Below, piece after piece: positions 46,976 to 57,814 of a stretch of 64,000 nucleotides of DNA (the first letter of the stretch is position 1; every line of letters begins with the position of its first letter). Position numbers and translations under genes: made by a program. This stretch comes from Fomes fomentarius (taxonomy: Eukaryota; Basidiomycota; Agaricomycetes; Polyporales; Polyporaceae). The stretch covers positions 744,001-808,000 of the forward strand of contig JABYQN010000005.1 in the NCBI GenBank assembly GCA_022606135.1, given 5' to 3'. Below the pieces are notes generated by a model that saw nothing but the letters and a program-made list of their open reading frames with translations, did no database searches and was not told the DNA's origin.

Positions 46976-47863
46976 AGTATACTGTACGTACCTTTAATGC
47001 GTGCCAGTGAGAAATTCGCGTCCTTGCACCACCTGCGCACTGGAGCCCGCAAACTAGAGATCCTGATGTAGTAACACCTTTCGGACAAGGAGCAGCAACG
47101 ATGCGCCTCCGATGGTCTCGAGGATGGCCTAGTCACCGAGTTACGGTGTTGTGCTCCTACTAGTTGCCCCGAGGTTGCCGGTGGATGGTCATTATGTGGG
47201 ACGATGCCCGACAAACGGTTGAGAAGCTGTGTATCGATGCACCCATGTTAGTACCTCATACATTCTGGGTTTCAAAGTGATCAATTATGTGGAAACGCAA
47301 GCGGACTCGACTCGACTCAGAAGCGCATTGATGGCGACGCGCGCGAACATTGCAGTGAAACGGAAAGCTGCCCTTGACCTTCTTTTCAGGATGAGTGGAC
47401 CCGGGGTGTTCAGTGAAAATGTACAAATCACACCTCGTGGCAAAGAACAAGTGGCACGCAAGCTTCCATAGGAACGCGCCTGAACGGGACGTTGTGGGCG
47501 CCTCCATTGCATGAACATGTGGACATTTGTGTGTCGCCCGTGAGATCTCTATAGATCGGACCTTAGGCGTTCACGCTCGCTGACATTGAATTCTTCTCAC
47601 ACAGCTGTCCCCTTTACCAAGATGCAGTGCCTAGGATACAACACTAGGCACCCAAGGTACCATAGTCCGAAAGGCCCGGTGGTTTCTGTGTAGAGACAGG
47701 TTGATGGTATAACAGTAGACACTGACATAGGACGATGCACAACGAGCGTAGAGAGCAATGGTGCACGATAGCGTACATAGCAATAGCAGAAGGTACTAGA
47801 ATGTAGTGTGTACACAAAGTCGGAGACACGCAGACGTTGGGCCCAGCATATGAATGGGCGAAG

Positions 47864-49172
47864 CTAAGGCTTGGGCGTCGGTATGGGGGAGCGGCGAGTG
47901 AACACATAAGGCACTGTGTGGGCGGATAGATGGTAAACATCCTTGAGTATGTTCATGAAGCGCGAATCCTTGCGCAGAACAAGCCGTTCGCGGAGTTTAC
48001 AGCGAGACAAGTTAGACATTATCCCGCGAAACTCCACGACAACTTCGTCCATTGTGGGGCGCTTATCCGGCGCGTCCTGAACCATGCGGGCGATAAATGG
48101 CTCCATGAACGCAAAATTCTTGTATGCCTGCAGAACACGATGTGTCAATATCACCCCGGCACCCGATGCATGACTGACAAACCTCGAGGAAGTCGCGTCG
48201 GATCAAGTTTCCAATGTAATACACATCAGTATGAAACGGATTCCGCGGGATGTTGGGGTCCTTCAGAAACTCAGGAACGGTCTTGTCGCCTCCCATGATC
48301 GGATACTCAAGCGGGTTGGATACTTCCGGACTGTATCTCCGTGAAAGCCCAAAGTCGGTAAAATAGTACTTCACGGGACGCGCCGTACGCGTGAACGGAC
48401 TTATAAACCTCTTGCCATCGCGGGTCCTGGAGGGCTGCTGAGGGTGGAACACATCAGGAAGGATGGGCTTGGAGTCCATCATGATGTTGAGTCTCGAGAT
48501 ATCACTGTGTCTTGTGTCAGTTGCTGATATACGCGATGCAAGGAAAATATGAGAAACCGAACCGATGAGCGACATGGTGTTCATGAATGAACTGTAAACC
48601 CTGCTAAACTATCAGTCTCTAAGGCAGCGTAAGCACTACGTTATATTAACCTCGAACGCCTGCCTGAAGAACTCAACAGCTTCTCCTACGGTCACGAACT
48701 TTGGATCGATGTAGAATCTGAGCAGCGGCATCACGATGAGTCGTTGGTCGGGGTCGAAAGGATCGTCGAAAACGTCAAGGATTGGGCAACAATGGTTTCG
48801 AGGATCGGCTGCAAGTGTGGGAGACGAGAGGTACTGGGCGATATCGCTCTCGTATGGGTAGTCTGATTTCGAGTAGTGCTTGATTACTACCATTTCGCCG
48901 TCCTTGACTCTGACCGCGTCCATCACCCTTGTTGTCTTTGGCAAACGTAGCGTCATCATCAAGATGCCCTAAAAGACTACAAGACTAACCCGAGGATAAA
49001 TATTGTCTTCGCAAAGATAGCGCCACGTGTCCGTACCCTCCCATGAAGGCACCCACTGAGGAGAGTAACGGGGACGGAGGGTGTAGCCAGAACTTTGCAA
49101 CCAATCATAACGATCCCGCCAGAAGATCTCCAACTTGGAAAGCCAGCCCTTTGGGGCTGACTCACTAGCCAT
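47864..49172 (-). CDS. Kinase-like protein, copy F (duplicate of C)
   Basis: Same exon structure and frame as copy C with scattered changes. It starts MASESAPKGWLSKLEIFW. The lysine motif is VVIKHYS (VAIKRSS in C). The catalytic loop is HRDISRLN, DFG is intact, and the C-lobe has FMEPFIARMVQ (PLIARM in C) and DKRPTMDEVV. Changes fall mostly in surface segments and leave lysine, Asp, Asn and DFG untouched, which fits continued function. Divergent from P1', with 547 bp between ATGs. Confidence 0.8.
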
Positions 49173-49719
49173 GATCAGTTGACAGTAGAGACCGGAGAGG
49201 AGAGGAGAGGGGGGATAGACTCTCAGACCAAGGATGCGACAGTAATGGCAGGGGGGAGCGAGGACAACATGAAGGAAGGCCGAGTATGTAGCATACTCAT
49301 GAGTATCAAGCGGGACCACGTGGGAACACAATTGGGAGGACTCTCACGTTGTGTCACGGACCCACAATACTGTAGCGCCCGTTCTTTTACCCGAGCCGAA
49401 TCCGCGCCTTGACTGTTATACATACCTCAGCTCATTCCTTCGATGACAGACCCCACTGCCCTACGACCCTGTGCGTGTGACTCTCGGGCGAGTTCGTTCG
49501 GCGCATCACCGTTCTCGTCCTGACCCCTTGTTGTGCTTATCCCACAGCCATACTCTTTTTTACGTATGTGCAGTTGGGCCCGTTCCAACTTATAAACCAA
49601 CTTCACGTTCGCTTGCATCCACTCTATAGCATCGCAAGTCTTCCGGGCTGTGGTCCTTGACTATCCTCTTCCTTTCTGTCGTCGCCCTCGTTTCGGTTGT
49701 CTCCTCCGACGATAGTACT

Positions 49720-50767
49720 ATGCCTACTACCGAGCCCCAGCCTCTGTCCGCTGAGTCTCAGCGGTCGCTTGAAGACTTACTGGCCGAGATCGCGAAATGC
49801 AAAGTCTCTGTCGACAGCGCCAAAGTGACACCGGTCCGTTGGCTCCCGCCTCCGTTGAGGAGGCATTATGGGAAGTACCACCTGTATCGGGGATTCCAGT
49901 ACTACCAGGACGGATTCAACGACATGTACTATATTCTCGAGGAACATGTGGCTTGGAGAAAAAAGGAAGTAACGCAAGAACTCTTGACAAGCGGGCAAGA
50001 GTAAGCTTCTAGTATATCTCTGTTTGAGCACCTGTTGACGATCGGGCAGCGTCCTCGCTCACTTCATACAGATTAGGAGTCGACCCAAGCTCACTAAGGA
50101 GCAGTGTCGGCTCTGGAAGCACATGGCACGGGAATTCAGGTTCAAAGCGGAGGTACGCCTTGACTGAAACACATGCGGTAACGTTGTAGTCATCTCCATC
50201 CATCCCTCGTAGGCAACGTCTCATGTGGCTCGCATTACGAGACTCTTGGATCTTGTAGAGCCGCTGTCTGACCCGGACGCACGTAAGTCCTCAGGTTACG
50301 AGCTCGACCTCCCGCTGTCTTCTGCTGAACTATATATCAACAGCTTCAGGGACTTCAACTCCGCAGCGCCCTGGCACCCCCGTCGCTGCTGCGGCTACAT
50401 ACAATCGATATTTCATCGAAGCACTTACCCCATCTGAAGAGCCACCAACTACTGCAGGATCTATCTGTGAGTATCATCGCATCAGTATCACCAATCGGTC
50501 GTACCAATCGTTCCGCTAGATGCCCATGATGATAGTGACATCTTCACAAGGCTATCTTCGATAGATCGCATTTCCGACACGGAGCTGGAGGTAACGGAAG
50601 GATCCCCGGCCACGTCCACCACGCGCCTCATCGTACTGAACCGGGTGTCTACCACGACGACAGACGATGGAAGTGAGGTGACTGATGTTGCACAAGCGTT
50701 TGCCATCCAGCGTGGCGACGTTCCGCTTCGTACACTCCGTCGTTGTTCCTCTTACCCGTGTATATAA
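49720..50767 (+). CDS. Partner-family protein P1' (duplicate of P1)
   Basis: Five exons as in P1, all in frame. Exon 1 starts MPTTEPQPLSAESQRSLEDL and keeps PVRWLPPPLRRHYGKYHLYR and FQYYQDGFNDMYYILEEHV. The helical exon reads LTKEQCRLWKHMAREFRFKA. The Ser/Thr-rich half is almost unchanged and ends LRTLRRCSSYPCI. Most amino-acid differences from P1 fall in exons 1 and 2, while the last exon is nearly identical. Function unknown. Confidence 0.75.
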
Positions 50768-51792
50768 CCATCAATGTATTGCATCTAGTATTTATTACGT
50801 TTCACCAAAACTTGCAGTCCTCTAGATATGTGCGTCGCTACATGAACTCGGCAACTTGGGTACACTGAGAGAGAGCCTCCTTGAGCCGTCAGTTGGACCC
50901 CCGCTACATACTGATTCAAAATAATCACCGCTTCAGTTAGTATCGTCTAGTTGCCCCGCTACTCGTGAGAAGGCAAAATACGATCAAGGTCTCCATCTCC
51001 TGCACACCAGTGTGCACACCGTCCATGCCCAACCTCCTTCTGCCAGGCAGACACAGTATAGGCTACATGTGTTGGTGGAGCGTTGCGGCAATGATAAAGT
51101 TCTGCCAACGAAGCTCGACCTTGTTGCTATCATCCCATCCTTTGCTTGCTTTTGTCTGTTGCCCATAGATACATAAATACGGGCTTCCTCTGTCATCACG
51201 CCACCTTGATCATGAGCGGGGCGACTGCCGAGTACCGCCGGGAGCGGTCGTTTGCATGATGTACGTCAGAATTACAGGGGATCCCTTGTTGTGCATTCCC
51301 TTTGAGGACGTTCCCCTCAGTGCATGAAACACGGCCCTGAGGTGATGGACGATGACACTCCATGCGACCGCGATAGATCATCTTCTCAGACGTAAATTAC
51401 TAGTACTAGACGGCCCGTGTTGTACTTCTAGTATTGCTGTAATCCGATCAGAGGAATTGTGGTGAGCAATTGTCCAGAGGTCTTACGTTTTCCTGGCACT
51501 GCAGACGCGAGAAACTAGCGGAATGGACCACTTACTCAGCGCATAGCAGCACTCATCCTATTTTAGTGTACCAAGCAGAGCGACAAGTCACTATAGTAAT
51601 CTTGACCCGAGCACTAGTGGCTGCAGCGGTCTCTAGTTTGGTACGAAGATATAAGAACTCCAGCGATAGTTTGCACAGACATGATGTATATCAGAGCGCT
51701 TAGGCAGAAACATGACAGCACTTGAAAAGCAAGGACAAAAGATCAGAAAATAGATTCCGACCGTAGATCGCAACAAGCAGCCGTCACATGCC
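50768..51792. other. Convergent intergenic, copy of 29,471-30,465
   Basis: Small indels against unit 1; no supported gene. Confidence 0.4.
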
Positions 51793-53119
51793 CTACCGGG
51801 AATGCGAAACTACCTGGCCCTTCGGTGTGGGGATTGGGGCGCGGCGAGTCAGTAGGGAAGGGACAGCTCGAGTAGACAAGTGATGGATGTCCTTGAGCAA
51901 GTTCATGAAACGGGAATCCTTGCGCTCGACCACGCGTTCACGGAGTTTATAGCCTGATAACTTGGCGACAATCTCACGAAACTCGGAGACGACTTCGTCC
52001 ATGGTCGGACGCTTTTCTGGCGCGTCCTGAACCATCCGCGCGATGAGAGGCCCCATGAACGCGAAGTTCGTATACATCTGTTGCACAGTTGATGTCAGCA
52101 TGTTGTAGGACACAAATGCCACGTATCCCGACCTCCATAAACTCAGTTCGTATCAGATTTCCCATGTAGTACACATCGGTGTGGAACGGGTTACGCGGAG
52201 TGTAGTGATCATTCTGGAACTCGGGAACCGTCCTGTCGCCACCTAAGATCGGAACCTCCAGAGGATTCTTCTCGTCTGGACTGTATCGTCTTGATAGGCC
52301 GAAATCGGTGAAGTAATACGTCACCGGCCGTGCTGTCCGCGTGTACGGGCGAATATCCTTCATGACATGACGTTGATCCCAAGGTCGCTGAGGATGGAAT
52401 ATATCTGGGAGGATGGGCGTCGAGTCCATCATCACATTAAGTCTTGATATATCTCTAAAGATGACGTCAGAAGAGAGTGACGGATCCATGAAAAATGACT
52501 GACCGGTGAGCAACATGTTGCTCATGGATGAACGATAGACCCTGCATTATAATCATGTTCGTATGAATATTGGGATAGATGGGCACATGTTCGTACCTGG
52601 AACGACTGTCTGAAGAACTCCACGGCCTCACCGACCGTTGCAAACTTGGGATCGTTGAACTTCCTCAGAATAGGCATGACGAGAAGTCGCAGATCAGGGT
52701 CGAAAGGGTCTTCTAGGACCTCGAGTATAGGGCAACAATGATTGCGACTGTCCTCTGAGAGGGGAGGCGAGGAGAGATATTGAGCAATGTCACTCTCATG
52801 CGGGTGGATTGAGTTCGAGTACGACTTCATCATGACCACTCTGCCGTCTTTGACTCGGACTGCGTCCATGACCTTGGTCGTCTGCGAGTGCACGGTCAGG
52901 CTAAGTATGAGGCTAAGGTTTGAGAATACGAACCAGGGGGGTGATACCATCTTCGACCAGCAGACGGGACTTGTTCGTACCCTTCCAGGAAGGCACCCAG
53001 TCGGGAGCATAGCGGGGACGGAGAGAGTATCCAGACTGTTGCAACCATTCGTAACGGTCTCGCCAGAAGATTTCGCGTTTGGAGAGCAAGCCTTGGCGCA
53101 ATGCCTCGTCTTCGTCCAT
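51793..53119 (-). CDS. Kinase-like protein, copy G (duplicate of D)
   Basis: Open frame with the exons of copy D. The N-terminal exon is identical in wording (LRQGLLSKREIFWRDRYEWL). The lysine motif is VMMKSYS, the catalytic loop HRDISRLN, and DFG is intact. It keeps Phe in EDPFDPD and Arg in PLIARMVQ, the residues also seen in copies C and F, so the Cys and Trp of D are derived changes. Divergent from P2', with 524 bp between ATGs. Confidence 0.8.
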
Positions 53120-53643
53120 CTTGAGGGCAGCGAGAAATCAAGAGAGCGAGAGGGAGGTGTCGAGGGAGCAAGATGAGGTAACAGACATACAAGACGTGCA
53201 CTTCATGGTGAATGCGAGCAAGCGCGGAATACAGGTAGGGAACAATTGAGCCTCCCACGTCACGCCACTTTCAGGCGGCGCTAGCTGCCTTCTTCCCGAT
53301 TTGATCAGAGACTCGCACGGCCTCTTGACCCTCCTCTAAGTTTGCGCCGTTCCTGTCAGCCTGTCGCCTCGCGCTCATTGCGACCTTCTCTTGAGATGGG
53401 CGATGCGTCCCGCAACAACTCCCAGGCAGCTATATCTTCAGTCATGCGTAAGGCCAGCCTTTACGTCTGTTCGCAGACACTAGCACCCCACCACAGCTTC
53501 TTAAGCCCTAGCCTCCTCTCATCCGCCATCCACTTAGCCATCATCCATCCAGTCACCACCTGCCGCTATTCTCGATGTTTGGGAGAATCTCGCTCGTTCC
53601 CTTTGGCGCAAACACCCATACTCGTATCAGATCTAAAGACACC

Positions 53644-54602
53644 ATGAAACCCTCTCAGGCTCTGTCGCCCCCTCCCAAGGAGACTGTCTCTGTTGACTCT
53701 GTCGCAAGACCTGTCAGTTGGTGGTACGGTCCTCTGAGGAATTACCATTCGAGACACCAGTTGTACCAGGGCACGTTCTATTATGACACGGCTCACAAGC
53801 AGCTCAGCGACCTGCTCGAGGAGTTACCTGAGGTTATGTACCATGACCAGATTCAGGAAACGACGAATAACGGGAAAGCGTGGGTTCTGACTTCCTGCGT
53901 AATTCCTGACCAAAGATTGACAGAGTCGGATGGTGCAGCATCGCATATGACCGTTCAGAGATCGTGAACAAACCTCGTTTGAATCTGAAGGAGTGCAAGG
54001 CTTTCAAACGAACCGCTCGACATTACATGGTAGCAGCGCAGGTATGTCACAGAAGCATACTGCACTCATCATTGTATACCTCGCGCTGACACTAATATGA
54101 CAACAGAGCTCGTCCAGGCAAGCTCGAGCCGACGTTCTCGCAAAGAGATGCAACGTGCCTAAATATATGGATAGTGAGGCTCGTAAGTGATCTCAAATGG
54201 TGTCTGCGCTTTTGTTTGATACCGCTGTCACAGCATCCGGAAGATCAACGCCCGCCGTAGACAACCTCAGGCCTCCTACCTTGTTTCCTCCTCGCGAGGG
54301 TTTCTTCTTCGAAGCCTGTGTACCGTCGACCCCAGTATCACGTGAGTGGTTGAATCCTATAACTGACGGTACGAGATAAAGAACGTACTTATCTTGACAT
54401 AGAACTATACGACGCTCTGGATCTTGACGAAGGAAACTCGGAGTTGAACTCCGTGCGCGAACTAGACCAGGAGTCGATTGCCGCAGAAGTTATATCCTTG
54501 ACTGCTCCACCCACACAAGTCCAGGTCCAGCCAAACTTCGCAAGCAGTTTTGACTCTCGGCCACGAATCATCCGTCGATGCTCATCTCATCCCAGCTTCT
54601 GA
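53644..54602 (+). CDS. Partner-family protein P2' (intact)
   Basis: Five exons (53,644-53,879; 53,924-54,041; 54,107-54,182; 54,234-54,341; 54,403-54,602) give 245 residues with all phases consistent. Exon 1 has SWWYGPLRNYHSRHQLYQGT and FYYDTAHKQLSDLLEELPEV. The helical basic part is LNLKECKAFKRTARHYMVAA, then RADVLAKRCNVPKYMD. The second half is Pro/Ser-rich, then acidic (ALDLDEGNSELNS), ending RRCSSHPSF. It aligns with P1 in exon order, in the W/Y-rich first exon, in the basic helix and in the RRCSS-x-P end, so P1 and P2 are paralogues. No known domain seen. Confidence 0.75.
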
Positions 54603-55199
54603 CTGTCATCTGGTTGCTCTGTGTATACAGTGTATGTATTGAACAATCATAATGGGCTTCCACCCCGTGGGCTGCTGAAAGCCCTTTGGTACACGCGACC
54701 GAGGGAAGGAATCCCACACCGATACCAGTCTCAGAATCGTATAATAACCTGATCTCTGAGTGTAACCACTAGCATTGCAGTGACCGACAACGGGCGTCGG
54801 CCTACTAAGACGACCATTGTTCATTCCATAGAAGGAACAAAGACACGGGCGTTGGCAACAAATAGACCTGGTAGCCAACGGCATACCTCAGATTGGGCCA
54901 GTCTGAGACTCCAACTTGCTCGCTTTTAGCCGCCTCAGCGCTCGATGTGACATCGCCAAGGCTCAGCCGTTTCAGCCACTGGACTGGGCGCTTGATCCTC
55001 ATTCACACGTACACCCACAAATCGGATTAGGAAGCTTGCTCTACCCGACCTCGTCTTCCGCACCTCTGACGAGTATCAGATGGTCACCGTTTTCGACGAC
55101 CGTGCCACACTATCTCAGCACATATTCAGAAGAGGCACTTTTCTCCGCCGTGACCCGTCACGAGGATTGAGCTACTAGTACCGAGTCTTTCAAGCGGGG

Positions 55200-56650
55200 A
55201 ACAAGTGTGGTTGAGAACGACCATCCATTCCACTACCGTGGGCAATCCGCTGCCTCACGTTGTCATCTATATCAACTTTGAAATTTGAACGACGACACGC
55301 GTCCAATCATACCCATTCGTATGCTTCTGCATATCCGGATACGATGCTTCAAGAGATAGATATATATATATGGTGACGCTTGCACTACATAGGTTGTCAT
55401 GTCAACAACTACTACACCCGCCGGCTCCGCAAATAGAAGCGAGTGAGTCTCGTCTCCGTCGTGCTCGGAAGATAAGTTCGTGAAAAAGACAGGACAGGTG
55501 ACGTCTTCGACTGCAAACGGATTACAGCAACACAAATGCCCGTACTACTTGTGTACAAGCACACAGCAAAATAACCATGACTTTCCCAACTAGGGCGGTC
55601 CCTTGACGATTGCCCAGCCCAGCAATATATGACTGTCTGTGCATCTCGTTCGAACCGCAGCCTAGTTGTAGGAAAGTAGCTTATTCGCGCCGAGTCACCG
55701 ACGAAGAACGGAGGTACATCATTGTCCCGAAGAGTGACGTTCGGCACGCCCCCCGTTGCCTGGATCTTACGTGTTTCGACAGCATTGGCCGCGTCGCATG
55801 GCAATACTGTCGTACACTCAAGCACGCACGCGGACGATAACAATGCATCCGAGACCCATGTCAATAGCCCACACTACGTCCCTTGTTGTTGCTACGCGAG
55901 AGCGGTTCGGGAGCATGCATGACATTTTATGGCGCGCATCGAGCGATGGTCGGACGTTGATACAGATGCTCGATTGACAGATGAAGAAGAAGGAAAGCGT
56001 ACGTTGTACATACCTGGGATGCTTGATGAAAGATAATGCGAAGGCGTAATTGTTAGCCTGAAACCTTTAAGCAGATGAAGGCGGTGAGATAACGAGAATA
56101 ATCAGCAAGGACGACATCTATGTCCTGGTCCCGTTCGACTCCAGGATCGTCTACGAGTTGCCGCGGCGAGCTCCATGGCCCATTGTCATCCATATGCCGG
56201 TGGATGATCATTTGGACGTGAGAGCTGATACGATGATAATCAAACCATACCAATAATCTGGCCTCGTATATCTATATCCCAGGTCAATCAGTATCGAACC
56301 AAGTGCGAAGACCTGAAGCGCGCAAGGGATCACCGATTGGGTTGTTACCAATTCCAGACATTCCCGCCAGAGTGTAGCGTCAGCCCCATAAGCACACCCG
56401 CTTCACGATACAGACAGCGAGCAGCCAGGGTGAGTTAGCGAAGATCATACGACAAACCATATAGTTCGTGGCGAAAGACAAGGTGTGTGCTGGGCCGCTG
56501 GCACCACCTGGTGCGGCAACTTCCGTGGAGACGCCCGTGATCCACGTGTCACCTTGTGTCACCTTGTTTTTGTACCACCAAGTACCAGTTTGTCCCGTGT
56601 TGTACTATGTACGAGATGTGGACCTTTGTGTGTTGCTCGTGAGATTCTAG
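55200..56650. other. Gene-poor right arm of unit 2
   Basis: Contains weak minus-strand frames (NVTLRDNDVPPFFVGDSARI near 55,740; DDNGPWSSPRQLVDDPGVER near 56,150) shared with unit 1. Possibly a decayed gene; boundaries cannot be set. Confidence 0.35.
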
Positions 56651-56699
56651 GGATATTTCCCTCGACGTCTCTGATTGCTGACAATGCATCATTTTTGCA

Positions 56700-56986
56700 C
56701 AGCTGGTCAAGCCTCCGGAGCGGGGGATGGGGGAAGCAACACTCCTACCGGCGGCATGCAGATCTACGCAATCACGAACGACCTGTTTGCACAGCTTTGG
56801 GACCCCACGAAAAACTCGAGTCTCACCAACGTCAATTCACTCGGACCCCTTGCGAAGCTCTCTCCGTATTTTCAGCTCCAGCGTGCCATGGTGTACGGCG
56901 GCCGAGATCTAGGCCCTTTTGTGGGATGCAAAGAGAAGATTACCCAACTGGACAACTATGTTGAATCGAGTATCGCGGTTGTCTAG
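56700..56986 (+). other. Terminal exon of an unrecognised gene
   Basis: After an acceptor TTTGCACAG the frame reads GQASGAGDGGSNTPTGGMQI, then YAITNDLFAQLWDPTKNSSL and LQRAMVYGGRDLGPF, ending SSIAVV and a stop. It looks like a real C-terminus, but no 5' exons were found upstream. The unit 1 copy is broken. Confidence 0.35.
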
Positions 56987-57021
56987 AGTCTCCGCCGTGC
57001 GCTCAGTGGCAGTCACTCATG

Positions 57022-57814
57022 ACACTGCTACTACAGCGTTACAACCAAGTTCGCCCGGGTCGAGGCTTTGGGTTGGGTTAGGTCTCGCTGCAAGAGGCCC
57101 GGGTGCTCAAGCACGCTCTAAGGGTTAACGGTCAGGCGTGCTTTTGGACTACTGCTCATCATTCCGCTCTGCAATTGACGGCACCCTCTTTAGATTGCAG
57201 CAAACTAGGCTATACTAGAATCTCTTGCAATTGGGGAGGGTTTGTCTAGCTGAACGGGTACATTCTCTGACTCCGGTTCGATCATTGGCAACGATGGTCA
57301 GTAGACCGTTCGTCACGCAGCCATCACTCAATTTTAGTGCATACGACTCACGATATACAGACGATATACAGTTGATCATTGCCCGATGAGCAATAAAGTC
57401 CTATGCTCGAGAACATTGAACGTGCAATGGCACTCTGCTACTATTCCAGTGAATAAACAGTGCATTACCTAAGACCCATACGTGTATCTTTGGCCCAAAC
57501 CATATTCGTCGAATCAACCTGGTCCGAGAGGTGCTCAGGGCTGGCCTCCACGGCAACCATGCGGAGATGAACAACGGACTCCTGGGTACATCCTTCAGCC
57601 CAAAATAATGATGCCGAGACCTTCAGATGTTCCTCGACTGAGTGCGCAACAGGCTTCGGACGTCGATTGATTACGACGGATACCTGCGAGTCCAAGGAAA
57701 CCAACTTTGTGCGCGCTGTATTTCTTAATGAAGATCAGAGGGCGAAGGTCGTCTGCGTTGTCTATATCGCCCATGAGCATTGTGCGTTATACAAGTACAT
57801 GGAAAGATGATGCA
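57022..57814. other. Intergenic between unit 2 and MVD
   Basis: No supported gene. Mixed sequence marking the return to the housekeeping block. Confidence 0.4.

Larger units (their letters stand above)
47288..57021 (+). repeat. Segmental duplication, unit 2
   Basis: Direct copy of unit 1. It holds kinases F and G and partners P1' and P2', all with open frames. It lacks the 3.05 kb insertion and both MITE-like elements. It has about 105 extra bases upstream of P2' (53,461-53,567). Homology stops at about 57,021 after gtgcgctca. Confidence 0.92.

Noticed and set aside
52787..53176. Plus-strand 129-codon frame opposite kinase G (also 31,460-31,849)
   Set aside because: Conserved in both units only because the antisense kinase exon is conserved; it crosses the kinase intron without disruption and has no family match.
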